64,000 nucleotides of DNA from Oscillatoria sp. FACHB-1406 (GTDB taxonomy: Bacteria; Cyanobacteriota; Cyanobacteriia; Cyanobacteriales; Spirulinaceae). A program made the position numbers and the translations under genes. The DNA is taken from contig NZ_JACJSM010000001.1 in the NCBI RefSeq assembly GCF_014698145.1, forward strand, positions 408,633 through 472,632, written 5' to 3'. How positions within the stretch are numbered: the first letter of the stretch is position 1; every line of letters starts with the position of its first letter. Positions 27,607 through 38,029 of this stretch are shown here, one piece after another. The notes under the pieces were generated by a model that was not told the DNA's origin, ran no database searches, and was given only the letters and a program-made list of their open reading frames with translations.

Positions 27607-29073
27607 GTGCAGCCATCTACATCATCCGAAGAATGGGAACGAGTCAAAGCCACATTCCAGAAGATTTGGGGTTATGCTGATTTTCGTCCGCCCCAAGGTG
27701 AAATTGTTCGCGCAATTTTAGCGGGAAAAGATGCGTTAATCGTGCTGCCGACGGGGGGCGGAAAATCGATTTGCTTTCAGTTACCCGCGCTGCTGAAAAC
27801 GGGGTTAACGTTGGTGGTTTCGCCGTTGGTGGCGTTGATGGAAAATCAGGTGCAAGAATTGCGCGATCGCAACCTTCCGGCGGCACTACTGCATAGCGAA
27901 GTTCCCAAATTACAACGCCGTCAAACCTTAGACGCGATCGCGAAACAAACCCTTCGCTTACTCTACCTTTCTCCGGAAACGTTATTAAGTCCTCCCGTTT
28001 GGGAAAGACTCTCGCAACCGCAAGTTAAAATTAACGCTTTAATCCTTGATGAAGCCCACTGTTTGGTACAATGGGGCGATACCTTTCGACCGGCTTATCG
28101 ACGTTTAGGGGCAGTGCGTCCGGCGTTATTAAAAGGGAAACCCGAGGGCGAAAAAATCGCGATCGCAGCCTTCACCGCTACCGCCGATCCTCGCGCCCAA
28201 ACTATTATTCGCAACACCCTCCAACTCCACAACCCCCAGCCCTTTCTCCTCAGTCCCTATCGCCGCAATCTCAACCTGAAAGTACAAGTGATTTGGACTC
28301 CGAGGGGGCGACGACAGGAGATGTTAAAGTTTATTAAAAACAAAGGCAAACAAGCCGGTTTGGTGTATGTGCGATCGCGCAAAGATAGCGAAGAATTAGC
28401 TGCCTGGTTTCAAACGTTAAGCTATCAAACCGCTGCCTATCACGCCGGATTGAGTGGAGAAGAACGGCGTAAAATTGAAGGAGATTGGTTGAGCGGAAAA
28501 ACGCAATTTGTCGTCTGTACTTGCGCCTTTGGCATGGGAATTAATAAACCCGACGTGCGCTGGATCGTTCATTTCCAAGCGCCCTGTTTGCTCTCAGAAT
28601 ACATTCAAGAAGTCGGGCGCGGCGGGCGGGATGGAAAACCCGCCGATGCGTTAACCTTAATGAGCGAACCGAGTGGATTTTTAAACCCAGAAGATAAACA
28701 GCGCAACCAATTTTTTAGCGATCGCGCCCAACAACAATACCAACAAGCGCGAGAAGTAGCTAAAAAGTTACCCCCCTCCGGAGAAATTGCCGCAATTTCC
28801 CGACAGATTCGCGGCGGCGATATTGCCCTTTCTTTACTCCACAGCGCCGGTCGAGTTATCTGGTCGGATCCGTTCCATTATCGCCAAATTAAAAGCAGTT
28901 CGGCGCAAAACTTAAACGAATTGAGCAAGCAACAACAAAAAGCTCAAACACAAATGCAAGACTATTTAATAACCCGCAAATGTCGCTGGCAATTTCTCTT
29001 GGAAGCCTTTGGACTTGTTCGCGAAGCAACGGGGTTGAAATGCGGTCATTGCGATAATTGCAATTCCAGATAA
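27607..29073 (+). CDS. RecQ-family ATP-dependent DNA helicase (short form)
   Basis: The 488-residue protein has all RecQ helicase motifs: FRPPQGEIVRAIL (motif 0), PTGGGKSICFQLPA (I), LILDEAHCLVQWGDTFRPAYRRL (II, DEAH with the RecQ aromatic-loop region), FTATAD (III), YHAGLSGEER (IV/V region), GMGINKPDVRW and QEVGRGGRDG (VI). The C-terminal part has a winged-helix-like segment and ends in a CGHCDNC zinc ribbon; there is no HRDC domain. It would unwind DNA during repair. Start is GTG at 27607; no better start exists. Confidence 0.92.
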   Translation: MQPSTSSEEWERVKATFQKIWGYADFRPPQGEIVRAILAGKDALIVLPTGGGKSICFQLPALLKTGLTLVVSPLVALMENQVQELRDRNLPAALLHSEVPKLQRRQTLDAIAKQTLRLLYLSPETLLSPPVWERLSQPQVKINALILDEAHCLVQWGDTFRPAYRRLGAVRPALLKGKPEGEKIAIAAFTATADPRAQTIIRNTLQLHNPQPFLLSPYRRNLNLKVQVIWTPRGRRQEMLKFIKNKGKQAGLVYVRSRKDSEELAAWFQTLSYQTAAYHAGLSGEERRKIEGDWLSGKTQFVVCTCAFGMGINKPDVRWIVHFQAPCLLSEYIQEVGRGGRDGKPADALTLMSEPSGFLNPEDKQRNQFFSDRAQQQYQQAREVAKKLPPSGEIAAISRQIRGGDIALSLLHSAGRVIWSDPFHYRQIKSSSAQNLNELSKQQQKAQTQMQDYLITRKCRWQFLLEAFGLVREATGLKCGHCDNCNSR

Positions 29074-29210
29074 CTCGGATCATTTGAGAATTGGTATTAG
29101 ATTAATATAATATGTCATAATGAGTTTCGTAGCGCTATATTAGTTCGGGTTTAGAAGCAAGTTAAGTCAATCCTCACTCTATTGAAACGATGTCTGAAGC
29201 AGGAATCGAT

Positions 29211-29313
29211 AAGTATCCAAGCAAAATTATTTACACATCGCCCTGCATCAGAACCTTTGTAAATCAAGGATTTCAGCGATAGAGAATAGGTAATTTATTT
29301 TGCATGAGTGCTT
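29211..29313. mobile_element. MITE-like element, family B (103 bp)
   Basis: This stretch shares ATTATTTACACATCGCC, the TGTAA..CAAGG..TTTC core and GGTAATTTATTTTGC..GTGCTTAT with 51801-51903. The ends are imperfect inverted repeats of about 25 bases. Apart from this element I see nothing I can name in the 423-base gap 29074-29496. Confidence 0.7.
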
Positions 29314-29496
29314 ATTAGCAATCAAACATCAAATTCAACTCTTACTGTAATATTCGCTGCCTTTGCCTAGCCTACTACCGCAACTGTCTTAGAATCGGGG
29401 GGGCGCGATCGCTGAAATACCTTCTAAATCTTGACTTTGGCGAGCGCTTTTTCCCTCATTAAAAAATGCTTAAAGATGGTTGCGGTAATACAAAGC

Positions 29497-30297
29497 TTAA
29501 CCCACTTTTCGACGCAACAATGCGAGCGAACCAAGACCGAAAACTATCAGCGATGAAGCCCATCCTGTTTCGGGGACAGATACAGAAGAGGGGTCAGAAG
29601 GTTTAATAATACCATTATACAGTCGCAAGGATGCGATGCGACCGTCTGCAAATTCTAATTGCGCCGGACCGCGAAGATTGTCAACAAAAAAATGCAATAA
29701 ATGCCCGGGGTTGTTAGGGTTATTCAGGTTCAATTGGTCTGTATTTGAGACAAGCTCCAAGTTTCCGTCTAAATAAGCTTTGACTTCCCGAACTCCATCC
29801 ACTACAAAATTTGTCAATACAACATTGTGAAATCCCGGCGTTGTAAAGGTAGTAGAACCCGTCACAACAGGGTAGACTTGCAAAGCGTTATTAGGAGATA
29901 CATAGAAGCCGTTGTCAGATTGACGATTCTGAGTGTCCATGACTCGACGCCAGCCACCGCCATAGGCAGCCCGAGACTTAAACTCAAAGGTCATTTCGAC
30001 CGAGTAATTGCTGTAATCTATGAGTCCAGTCGTGTCAAGTGACAATCCGGCATTCAAAGTTGGACTACTTCCATCTCCCGACCATCTGAACACTCGTTGG
30101 CTCTTCCCATTAACCGATGCGGTTTCAAAGCCATTTAGACCTAGCGGATCGATGGAGATTAAGGCAGGCGCTGATGCTTCATTGGCAGCAAGTGTGTCAT
30201 TGAAACCATAGGTAGCAACCAATGATGCTGCTTGTGCTCCAGTTGCTGACAATCCAAGTGATACTGCCAAGAAGGTCAGTGTTTGTAGAGTTTTCAT
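29497..30297 (-). CDS. Secreted LamG-like protein with PEP-CTERM-type sorting signal
   Basis: The 266-residue protein has a signal peptide ending in AQAA, a concanavalin/LamG-like beta-sandwich (VEMTFEFKSR, HNVVLTNFVVDGVREVKAYLDGNLEL, GRIASLRLYN), and a C-terminal VPETGWASSLIVFGLGSLALLRRK tail: a VPE-type motif, hydrophobic helix and basic end, as in PEP-CTERM proteins processed by exosortase. I start at 30297 because GGAGAAAG stands nine bases before that ATG; the frame extends 12 codons further up without a signal peptide start. It probably ends up on the surface or in the exopolysaccharide. It is unrelated in sequence to the PEP-CTERM pair at 38-40 kb apart from the sorting tail. Confidence 0.86.
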   Translation of the reverse strand: MKTLQTLTFLAVSLGLSATGAQAASLVATYGFNDTLAANEASAPALISIDPLGLNGFETASVNGKSQRVFRWSGDGSSPTLNAGLSLDTTGLIDYSNYSVEMTFEFKSRAAYGGGWRRVMDTQNRQSDNGFYVSPNNALQVYPVVTGSTTFTTPGFHNVVLTNFVVDGVREVKAYLDGNLELVSNTDQLNLNNPNNPGHLLHFFVDNLRGPAQLEFADGRIASLRLYNGIIKPSDPSSVSVPETGWASSLIVFGLGSLALLRRKVG

Positions 30298-30537
30298 TGC
30301 TAACTTTCTCCTATCTAGAGTAGACATCTCCAAAATATCCCGTAGAGAGCCTAATAGACATTATATATCCAAAATAACTGGAAGTATTGTGAGCGGGGGA
30401 GAGGGGGAGAAAAATTTGACCCGCAGTGCGTTAGGTGCGCGCCGAAAAATCTGTTCCTCCCCTCCAAAGTCTACAAAGCGCCTAACGCACCCTACCTAGG
30501 AGCTTAGCAGAAACTGATATGAAATGACTGGTGGTTC

Positions 30538-33240
30538 TCAACCATCACTAACACTCGACTTCTTACTCTTAGAAGTCGTTTTTTTCGTTGTAGTTGTCTT
30601 CTTTTTCGTTGTTGACTCCTCGGCAGTTGTCGCCTTCTTTCTCGTCGTTGATTTCTTCGTTGTAGTTGTCTTCTTTTTCGTCGTTGATTTCTTCGTTGCA
30701 GCTTTTGCCGACAGCAGTTCTACTGCTTTTTCTAAGCTAATACTTTCAACCGTTTCGCCTTCGGGAATGCCGACGTTAACTTTACCGTGCTTAATATAAA
30801 TACCGTAAGGCCCTTGGTAAATATTCACAGGTTCGCTGTCCGCCGGATGCGCTCCCAATTCTCGCAGCGGAGTTTGAGTTTTGCTGCGACCGCCGCGACC
30901 GACTTTCGGTTGGGCAAGCAACTCTAATGCACGTTCCAGGGTAATTGTCAAGGGGTCGTCGGGGGCTTTAATCGAGCGGTAATCCTTTCCTTCTTTGCCT
31001 TGGTCGTGGACGACGTAGGGGCCAAAGCGTCCGAGGCTGGCTTGGACTTTTGCGCCGGTGGCGGGATGCTGCCCCAATAGGCGCGGCAAAGCGAGCAAAC
31101 CGACTGCCATTTCTAAGGTTGCATCCTCCGGTTTCACGCCTTTAGGGAGGGAAGCGCGTTTGGGTTTGGGGTTATCGTCGGTTTTCTCGCCGAGTTGGAC
31201 GTAAGGGCCATAGTTGCCGATTAAAACGAAGATGGGTTCGCCGGTTTCGGGGTGGAGTCCGAGTTTGTCGGGGCCGTCGATTTTTTGGCGCAGGAGTATG
31301 TCTACTTGTTCGGGGTTGAGGTCGGCGGGGGTTAAGTCGGGGGGAATGGAAGCGGTGAGGGTTTCTTCGCCTTTTTGGACTTCGATGTAAGGGCCGAATT
31401 TACCGATCTTAACTTTACCGGGGAGGTTTTCGAGCGCGATCGCTTTAGCCGCACTCGGTTCGATTTGCGTTTCTCGGACTTTAATTTGCGTTTCTAGGCC
31501 CTGTTCCCCGGAGTAGAATTTCTCTAAATAGGGCAGCCATTTTACTTCTCCCGTCGCGATGTCATCAAGGGTTTGTTCCATTTTCGAGGTGAACCGAGTA
31601 TCGACGAGATCGGGGAAATGTTCTTCGAGTAGGGAAGTGACGGCAAAGGCGGTGAAAGTAGGAATCAGGGTTTTATTCCGCATCTGGGCGTAACCGCGAT
31701 CGATAATCGTGGCGATGATGCTGGCGTAGGTACTGGGGCGACCGATGCCTTCATTTTCCAGCGTTTTCACCAGGGATGCTTCGCTATAGCGCGCGGGCGG
31801 CTGGGTTTCGTGCTTTAGGGCTTCAAGATCGACGCATTCGGGCGTATCGCCGACTTTGAGGGGCGGCAAGATGGCATCTTTATCTTCGAGGGCGGCTTCG
31901 GGGTCGTCGCTGCCTTCGACGTAGGCGCGGAAGAATCCGGGAAAGTCGATGCGTTTGCCGGTGGCGCGGAAACTGGCATCTTCAACATCAATGTTGACGG
32001 TGAATTGGGTTAGGCGCGCGTCTGCCATTTGGCAGGCAACGGTACGTTTCCAAATGAGGGAGTAGAGGGAGAATTCGCGGCCGCCCAGTCCGGTTTCTTG
32101 GGGGATGCGGAAGCGTTCGCCCGCCGGACGGATGGCTTCGTGGGCTTCTTGCGCGCCTTTGCTTTTGGTGGTGTATTGTTTGGGTTTAGGGGAGAGGTAC
32201 TCTTTGCCGTATTTTTCTTCAACGCAAGCTCGGGCTGCCGCGATCGCTTGAGCGGACAGATGCACCGAGTCGGTTCGCATATAGGTAATGTAGCCCTCTT
32301 CGTAGAGTTTTTGGGCGACACGCATTGTATCTTTGGCAGAAAGACCGAGTTTGCGGTTGGCTTCTTGTTGCAGGGTGGAGGTGGTGAAGGGCGGTGCGGG
32401 CTTGCGAACGGTGGGGCGTTCTTCGGTATTCGTCACCGTCCAGGTTTTATCGGCGATGCGGTCTTTGAGCGCGATCGCGTCCTGCTCGTTCAGCAACACG
32501 ACTTTACGCCCTTTAATAATCTTCCCAGTGTTAGGATCGAAATCGCTCCCGGTTGCCAGTTTTTGCCCCGCTAAAGCCACTAATTTCGCCTCAAAGGGAT
32601 TTTTATCCTGCTCTAAGGTAGCCTTTAAATCCCAATATCCCCCCGATTTAAACAAGCGCCGTTCTCGTTCCCGCTGCACTAACAAGCGCACGGCGACGGA
32701 TTGAACTCGTCCGGCGGAGAGTCCGTAGGAAATCTTTTTCCACAGTAAAGGCGAGAGGGTGTAACCGACGAGGCGATCGAGGATGCGGCGCGTTTCTTGG
32801 GCGCGCACGAGGTTTTCATCAATCGTGCGACAATCCTTAAGAGCCTGCTGAATCGCTTCGCGCGTGATCTCGTGAAATACCATCCGCTTGGTGGGAATTT
32901 TTGGATTGAGAACCTGCGCCAGATGCCAACTAATGCTTTCTCCTTCGCGATCTTCGTCTGTGGCGAGAATTAGCTCGTCTGCGACTTTGAGGGCTTCTTT
33001 GAGTTCTTTGACAACCTGTTTCTTTTTTTTCGGGACGACGTAAATCGGCTCAAAATTTTCGCTGACGTTTACCCCCAACTGAGACCACTCTTTTCCTTTA
33101 TGCTGAGCGGGAATTTCGTCGGCTGAGGAGGGTAAGTCGCGCACGTGACCCATCGAGGCTTCGACGCGATAGCTCGAAGGAAGGTAGTTACGAATTGTAC
33201 GAGCTTTAGTGGGAGATTCAACGATAACGAGCGTTGGCAT
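30538..33240 (-). CDS. topA: DNA topoisomerase I
   Basis: The 900-residue type IA topoisomerase has an N-terminal Toprim domain ([20 protein letters not shown]), the active-site Tyr in [10 protein letters not shown], and the core up to about residue 600. The C-terminal region has four repeated small domains with GxYGPY/GxFGPY motifs and no tetra-Cys zinc ribbons, as is usual in cyanobacteria. The last ~50 residues are an almost pure Lys/Thr tail made by repeated ACAACnAAGAAG-like codons; it should bind DNA non-specifically. Start is the ATG at 33240 (MPTLVIVES); a start seven codons up adds unconserved residues. Confidence 0.96.
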   Translation of the reverse strand: MPTLVIVESPTKARTIRNYLPSSYRVEASMGHVRDLPSSADEIPAQHKGKEWSQLGVNVSENFEPIYVVPKKKKQVVKELKEALKVADELILATDEDREGESISWHLAQVLNPKIPTKRMVFHEITREAIQQALKDCRTIDENLVRAQETRRILDRLVGYTLSPLLWKKISYGLSAGRVQSVAVRLLVQRERERRLFKSGGYWDLKATLEQDKNPFEAKLVALAGQKLATGSDFDPNTGKIIKGRKVVLLNEQDAIALKDRIADKTWTVTNTEERPTVRKPAPPFTTSTLQQEANRKLGLSAKDTMRVAQKLYEEGYITYMRTDSVHLSAQAIAAARACVEEKYGKEYLSPKPKQYTTKSKGAQEAHEAIRPAGERFRIPQETGLGGREFSLYSLIWKRTVACQMADARLTQFTVNIDVEDASFRATGKRIDFPGFFRAYVEGSDDPEAALEDKDAILPPLKVGDTPECVDLEALKHETQPPARYSEASLVKTLENEGIGRPSTYASIIATIIDRGYAQMRNKTLIPTFTAFAVTSLLEEHFPDLVDTRFTSKMEQTLDDIATGEVKWLPYLEKFYSGEQGLETQIKVRETQIEPSAAKAIALENLPGKVKIGKFGPYIEVQKGEETLTASIPPDLTPADLNPEQVDILLRQKIDGPDKLGLHPETGEPIFVLIGNYGPYVQLGEKTDDNPKPKRASLPKGVKPEDATLEMAVGLLALPRLLGQHPATGAKVQASLGRFGPYVVHDQGKEGKDYRSIKAPDDPLTITLERALELLAQPKVGRGGRSKTQTPLRELGAHPADSEPVNIYQGPYGIYIKHGKVNVGIPEGETVESISLEKAVELLSAKAATKKSTTKKKTTTTKKSTTRKKATTAEESTTKKKTTTTKKTTSKSKKSSVSDG

Positions 33241-33403
33241 AGCGGATAGTAGGGTTCTCAAAAAGCAATTTTAATGAAGCACTCGGAGCGGAATCCTTGA
33301 GAAAGGCGGGACTCTCCCAACACCAGAATCTAGCAATGATTTCTTTTTAATCTATACTTTAGCTTCTTCGATCGCAATTCATACTCTTCCACTCTCCGAG
33401 TCT

Positions 33404-33889
33404 ATGGTACTTATTGCTACAGTACAACAACTGCAACTCCTGTGCGATCGCGCCGAAGCTACTTACCCGGAAGAGTGCTGCGGTTTGTTGCTCGGTACGA
33501 TTTCTGGCGAGATTAAAACGGTGCGAGAGGTGGTTCCAACGGAAAATAGCTGGGACGGGGACGCAGCAGCAGCGTTTGGCGAAGCGCTAGGGTTATCCGC
33601 GCGCGCGACGGGGAAAGAGCGAAGTTTTGCCATTGCACCCCAAATTTTACTGCAAGTGCAAAAACAAGCGCGCGATCGCCACCTTAATATTATCGGCATT
33701 TACCATTCTCATCCCGACGCTCCCGCCATCCCCTCGCAATTCGATCGCGCGATCGCATGGCCCCAATACTCCTACCCTATCATTTCCGTCCTCGCAGGCA
33801 AAGCCGAAAATCTTTTCAGTTGGACGCTCGATAATGAAGGAAATTTTCAAGCCGAAGCCATCCACATCAATGTTGTATTAGAGCGTTAA
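33404..33889 (+). CDS. JAMM/M67 family metallopeptidase
   Basis: The 161-residue single-domain protein has a complete JAMM zinc site: the Glu in YPEECCGLLLG (about residue 24), then HSHPDAPAIPSQFD, where the spacing H-x-H-x7-S-x2-D is exact. Related bacterial enzymes cut after Gly-Gly at the C-terminus of ubiquitin-like sulfur carriers such as CysO/ThiS/MoaD-type proteins; no such carrier or E1-like gene is in the window. The family length is normal. Confidence 0.92.
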   Translation: MVLIATVQQLQLLCDRAEATYPEECCGLLLGTISGEIKTVREVVPTENSWDGDAAAAFGEALGLSARATGKERSFAIAPQILLQVQKQARDRHLNIIGIYHSHPDAPAIPSQFDRAIAWPQYSYPIISVLAGKAENLFSWTLDNEGNFQAEAIHINVVLER

Positions 33890-33930
33890 AGTTCTTTCGT
33901 TATCCATTATCAATTGTCCATTATCCATTA

Positions 33931-34488
33931 TTAATCCTCCATCGTTGTGCGCTTGAGTTTATCGTAAAAATCCGAACTTTCTTGCGACGGTGTGAATTTG
34001 TGAATCGGGCGATAGTGCGGTTTCTTAGGCAAAGATTCCGTCGCTTGAGCTTCTTGAGAAACCGAAGGCGAGGGCGGTTCCACGTTCAGAAAATCTTCTA
34101 GAAACTCAGCCGGAGTTACTTCGGCTTCGGAATGAGTTGAGGGAGCAATTGTCGCTGCTGCTAAAACCTCATTTAATTTATCCCATTCCTCATCTCGTGT
34201 CGGAAACAATGGAATTTTACGACAAACTAAGCTTTCAAATTCGTGATTAAAGTGATAGGTGGGCTGTCCGCGTCGCACCCAAAACGCCAAAATTTGTTCG
34301 ACAGAAATGTCTTTATAGCGTCCTTGATAGAGTGCTTCAATCGTTGCTAAACGCACCCAAATCGGTGGAAAAACCTCTAACCAACCGCTCACTAATTCCA
34401 GCGCCGTCAAAGATCCCGTTTCAAAGCCATAATAGCGAATTAATGCCACGGTTTGATTGATGACGGCCTGAGTGGTGGGATCGGTCAT
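33931..34488 (-). CDS. Hypothetical protein, helical N-terminus and disordered tail
   Basis: The 185-residue protein has a folded N-terminal ~110 residues (ALIRYYGFETGSLTALELVSGWLEVFPPIWVRLATIEALYQGRYKDISVEQILAFW) and a low-complexity Pro/Ser/Glu tail with a final HYRPIHKFTP segment. I recognise it as the sort of conserved cyanobacterial protein without assigned function, but no family name comes to mind. It converges on the JAMM peptidase gene, separated by a heptamer repeat (33897-33936). Confidence 0.7.
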   Translation of the reverse strand: MTDPTTQAVINQTVALIRYYGFETGSLTALELVSGWLEVFPPIWVRLATIEALYQGRYKDISVEQILAFWVRRGQPTYHFNHEFESLVCRKIPLFPTRDEEWDKLNEVLAAATIAPSTHSEAEVTPAEFLEDFLNVEPPSPSVSQEAQATESLPKKPHYRPIHKFTPSQESSDFYDKLKRTTMED

Positions 34489-34780
34489 TTCAGTGATCGG
34501 TTATCAGTCATCTGGGGTGGGGAGTCGTCGTGCAGTATTAAATGCTAGCCCTGACCGAGGAAAATCTTCAACAACGCGATCGCATCCGCCGTTTAAACTT
34601 TCTTCAAGGTAAATTTAACCTATTTAGCCTGCGGTAAATTATCTAAATCTGAGTTGCGAGAAAGCATCGGGTAGTAGGCAGCCGTCAATAAAGAGAGTAA
34701 ACTACAGCAGAACGCGCTTTTGGAATTCTAATTCCCCATTCCGTGCCGTTAAATCGACTCTTGCCCGATAAATTTTACTG

Positions 34781-36043
34781 ATGTCGTCCAATCCTCCTTC
34801 CGTTCAACTTCTGCGCCAGCAAGCTGCATCGTTATTGCTGTATCAATCCGTCTTTTCCGGTGAAGTCGGGGCAACCTTTCTCCAGTTACTGCAAGCCCTA
34901 CAGAGTGGCGACGTACTCGGTAAAATCGAAGCTTACGGGCGTTGGTTTCGGGGCTTAGCAGCGCGCGATCGCAGTTGGTCGGATTATCTCATCGAACAAA
35001 TTTTACAGGACGATAACCCTTTTTCCCAACAAGCACAACGCCTTCCTTTCGATCGCCTACCGCCCGCCCTCGTGCAAGCTGCCCGCCACGATTTGCAAGC
35101 GCTGCAACTCCTTTCTCGCTGCGGGGGCAAACAATTAGCAGAATGGGTGCAAGCGCTGGCGTGGGTTCGCGACAGCGAGGACGAAACGCTGTTGCACGGG
35201 TGCGAAAATTGGGCAGATGCGATCGCCGATTTAGCCAGCCATTACGCGCGCTGCGGAACCGGGATTTTCGCCCGCTATCGCGTCTTCCGCTGGCATCAAG
35301 GCGAATTCATCGGCATTGCCTCCCCCGACCCCGTACAATGGTCGGAATTAGTCGGTTACGAACTGCAAAAAGCCGATCTCGCGCGCAATACCGAATTTCT
35401 GCTGGCGGGAACGCCCGCTTTGCACGTCCTGCTTTATGGCAGTCGCGGTTCGGGAAAATCCTCCCTCGTTAAAGCGCTTGCCAACAAATATACTCAGCAA
35501 GGACTGCGACTGATTGAAGTCAATCAAGCCCAGTTAGCCGAACTCCCGGAAATTGTGGAACAGTTGCGCGATTTGCCGCAAAAATTTGTTATTTTCGTGG
35601 ACGATCTTTCGTTTGAAGAAGATAATGCCGTTTTTAAAGCCTTAAAAGTTGTATTAGAAGGTAGCACCACCGCTCGGGCGCAAAACGTCGTCGTCTATGC
35701 GACTTCTAATCGACGGCATCTGGTGCGAGAATATTTTAGCGATCGCCCCCGCCCTAGTGATGGCGATGAAGTTCACGCTTGGGATACACTACAAGAGAAA
35801 CTCTCCTTTAGCGATCGCTTCGGTTTAACTCTTACCTTTGAACCCGCTAACCAGGATACCTACCTTGTTATTGTCCGCCACCTTGCCGCGCGATCGCGTC
35901 TCGACTTACCGACAGAAGAGTTGGAATTTCGCGCCAAACAGTGGGCAACTCGCCATAACGGACGTTCCGGGCGTACCGCGCGGCAGTTCGTCGATTTCCT
36001 GCAAAGCGAATTGGCATCAAAACGCGAGAAACAAAATTCTTAA
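34781..36043 (+). CDS. DUF815-type AAA ATPase
   Basis: The 420-residue protein has an alpha-helical N-terminal ~200 residues and a C-terminal AAA domain: Walker A YGSRGSGKSSLVKAL (about 224-237), Walker B KFVIFVDDLSFEEDN (about 270), sensor-like VVVYATSNRRHLVREYFSDR and a C-terminal RSGRTARQFVDFL lid. This pattern is DUF815, related to the DnaA/ClpX-fold clade. Function is unknown. The 292 bases before it contain no gene. Confidence 0.9.
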   Translation: MSSNPPSVQLLRQQAASLLLYQSVFSGEVGATFLQLLQALQSGDVLGKIEAYGRWFRGLAARDRSWSDYLIEQILQDDNPFSQQAQRLPFDRLPPALVQAARHDLQALQLLSRCGGKQLAEWVQALAWVRDSEDETLLHGCENWADAIADLASHYARCGTGIFARYRVFRWHQGEFIGIASPDPVQWSELVGYELQKADLARNTEFLLAGTPALHVLLYGSRGSGKSSLVKALANKYTQQGLRLIEVNQAQLAELPEIVEQLRDLPQKFVIFVDDLSFEEDNAVFKALKVVLEGSTTARAQNVVVYATSNRRHLVREYFSDRPRPSDGDEVHAWDTLQEKLSFSDRFGLTLTFEPANQDTYLVIVRHLAARSRLDLPTEELEFRAKQWATRHNGRSGRTARQFVDFLQSELASKREKQNS

Positions 36044-36180
36044 AAATCTTTGCATTGCCCGAGCCAGTTGTAAGAAAATGAGAACAATCGCCAAGGATTG
36101 CTGGCTTGTTTCAAACTCCCTTGCCTCGAAGTTAAGTTAGAAAAGGAGTAAAGTCCTTGGATTGCTATAGATTGTAGGGT

Positions 36181-37266
36181 ATGAAATTCTTTCGTTTTAC
36201 GATCGTCATTGGGGTTGTAATCTTTATTGTCAGTTTTGGCGTGACAATCGCGATCGCGCGAAACTCCCAGCTAGCCTTCCTCAGCGCCAGTCTCAGCGTC
36301 ATCGCCAGCTACATCGGCGGCACGTTCTTCTACAAACGTCGCCTCCTCGAACAGCGCACCCTTCGCAACTCCCTCTACAATCAAATCGAAGAACTCGAGC
36401 AAGAAGAAGAACAACTCTATCATTCCCTCTACGAAGCCACCGCCACCCAACAAAACCTCGAAGCCCACATTCACGCCCTTCAATACGAATCGGAACGGTT
36501 GCGGTTGCGCGTCGCCGAACTCCACAACCAGCGCAGCTTACTGCACGAAAGTTTAGTTCAACTCAAAAAAGAACACCAAGAACAAGTTGAACCCCTACAC
36601 CAACTCCAAAAACAGATTCAATTCCTCGAACAACGCCAAACTCAAGTTAAACATTCCCTCGAAATTAAAACCACCGAAGTTCAACAAGCTGAAACAAGAC
36701 TCGGTGCCTTGAAACTCGAAATTGAAACCTTACAAAATCAACTCAACAATCGCAGCAAGCAAGAAGAAGAAATCGGCGATCGCACATTTCTGCTCGAACG
36801 CAAGCGCCAAGAACTCGAACAACAAGTTCGACAACTTCAAGAACGGCTCCAAAATGGAACGGCAGTAGCAACTCAAGAAAGCGCCGATGAAGCGAAAGAA
36901 AGTAACATTCCCGCCCAACTAACACCCCTCCTCCCCAAAGAATGGTTTGACTTACTGACCTTTATCGACGGATTGAGCGATCTAGAAAAAGAAACCTTTG
37001 AAGCCATTATCGATCGCGACGAACAACGCCTTAAAGAAATTGCCGATCGCCACACCACCATGCCCGAAGTCCTCATCGAATCCCTCAACGAATCCGCACT
37101 CAGCATCTTAGGCGATACGCTTTTAATGGGCGGTAATGGCTCCCTAATTCCCGAATTTCACGAAGAATACTCGAACTTCCTGAAACAGCCCGTGCAACTC
37201 CACTTCAAGGAATTTTTATCCGTTTCCCAGCATCAAACTGAAGAGAGCAAGACAATTAATTATTAA
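36181..37266 (+). CDS. Membrane-anchored coiled-coil protein with TerB-C-like C-terminal domain
   Basis: The 361-residue protein starts with two hydrophobic segments (about 5-26 and 29-50), then a long coiled coil (about 55-225; almost all Gln/Glu/Leu heptads). The C-terminal ~110 residues (WFDLLTFIDGLSDLEKETFEAIIDRDE ... LIESLNESALSILGDTLLMGGNG ... EFHEEYSNFL) match the pattern of TerB-C domains, in which a helical pair ends in a short AFDxxGD-like strand and a hydrophobic turn. I infer TerB-C from that pattern; it needs a profile search. The DUF2791 ATPase gene lies 3.4 kb downstream. Confidence 0.75.
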   Translation: MKFFRFTIVIGVVIFIVSFGVTIAIARNSQLAFLSASLSVIASYIGGTFFYKRRLLEQRTLRNSLYNQIEELEQEEEQLYHSLYEATATQQNLEAHIHALQYESERLRLRVAELHNQRSLLHESLVQLKKEHQEQVEPLHQLQKQIQFLEQRQTQVKHSLEIKTTEVQQAETRLGALKLEIETLQNQLNNRSKQEEEIGDRTFLLERKRQELEQQVRQLQERLQNGTAVATQESADEAKESNIPAQLTPLLPKEWFDLLTFIDGLSDLEKETFEAIIDRDEQRLKEIADRHTTMPEVLIESLNESALSILGDTLLMGGNGSLIPEFHEEYSNFLKQPVQLHFKEFLSVSQHQTEESKTINY

Positions 37267-37427
37267 AAGTTTATAAGTAGCGGGGCATAAACAAAGTTAA
37301 CAAGACCTGTAGGGGGGTTAGCTGAAACTGTTGTTATGAGAGCGAGCTAGAAATCAAAACCCGCCCTCCCCGCATTCTATTTAATTACAACCTAGCATCA
37401 AGTAGGGTGCGGAGCGCGATCCTCGTA

Positions 37428-37529
37428 ATACCAGTTCTCATAAATTTTGCACTGTTCGGCAGAATTAGGGCATTGCAGTGCAATGCCCCTACAGATAAAA
37501 TTTAGTGCATCAGGATTGGGAATTGGTAT
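37428..37529. mobile_element. MITE-like palindromic element, family A (102 bp)
   Basis: Termini ATACCAGTTCTCA and TGGGAATTGGTAT with interior TTTTGCAC, GGGCAT, TGCCCCTAC and AAAATTTAGTGCATC align with the reverse complement of the 27241-27543 copy without its nested part. The 763-base gap 37267-38029 contains this, the palindrome at 37576-37603 and then an A/T-rich leader to the PEP-CTERM gene; I see no other gene. Confidence 0.75.
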
Positions 37530-37575
37530 AACGCACCATCAAGATATCTGCCCATTCAAATATTTCTCAGCCAGT

Positions 37576-37603
37576 AGTAGGGACGTTGTATATAACGTCC
37601 CTA
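37576..37603. repeat. 28-bp palindrome around TTGTATATAA
   Basis: Near-perfect palindrome GTAGGGACGTT ... AACGTCCCTAC. A relative lies at 23781-23805. It seems to be a dispersed cyanobacterial repeat. Confidence 0.6.
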
Positions 37604-38029
37604 CTGATATAGCTTACCAATAATGTCGCAAGCCTCCACACTCAATGTCCATTCACATAACTTATGATTTGTCAATCCCTCCTAGGCAGGATTTTTAAAA
37701 AATTGATGGAGTCTTTACAGAGACTTTTACGCATTATTACTGAGTAAAGCTACCAGTTTTCATATCCTGACTGGATTTACGGATTTTTTGGCTTTATTTT
37801 TATCTATCTGTAGATATATTTTTTTGACGAAGATGAGCTATAGCAGTTGACCCTGCCGATTGGCGTATGTCAGTTTATTTATAGTGAAAACACTCAGAAA
37901 AGCGCGAAGTTACCACAAGTTATACAAGATTGTTAATGGGTAGTTTCTACGAAAAATAAGGTTATTGGTAATCTCCCTTTCAGAGGATTCCTACTATCAA
38001 CCGTAACTCCTTTAGGAAATCTTAGCATC

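Noticed and set aside
30524-30799. Plus-strand frame rich in Val and Phe
   Set aside because: It is the complement of the Lys/Thr codon repeat in the topA tail.
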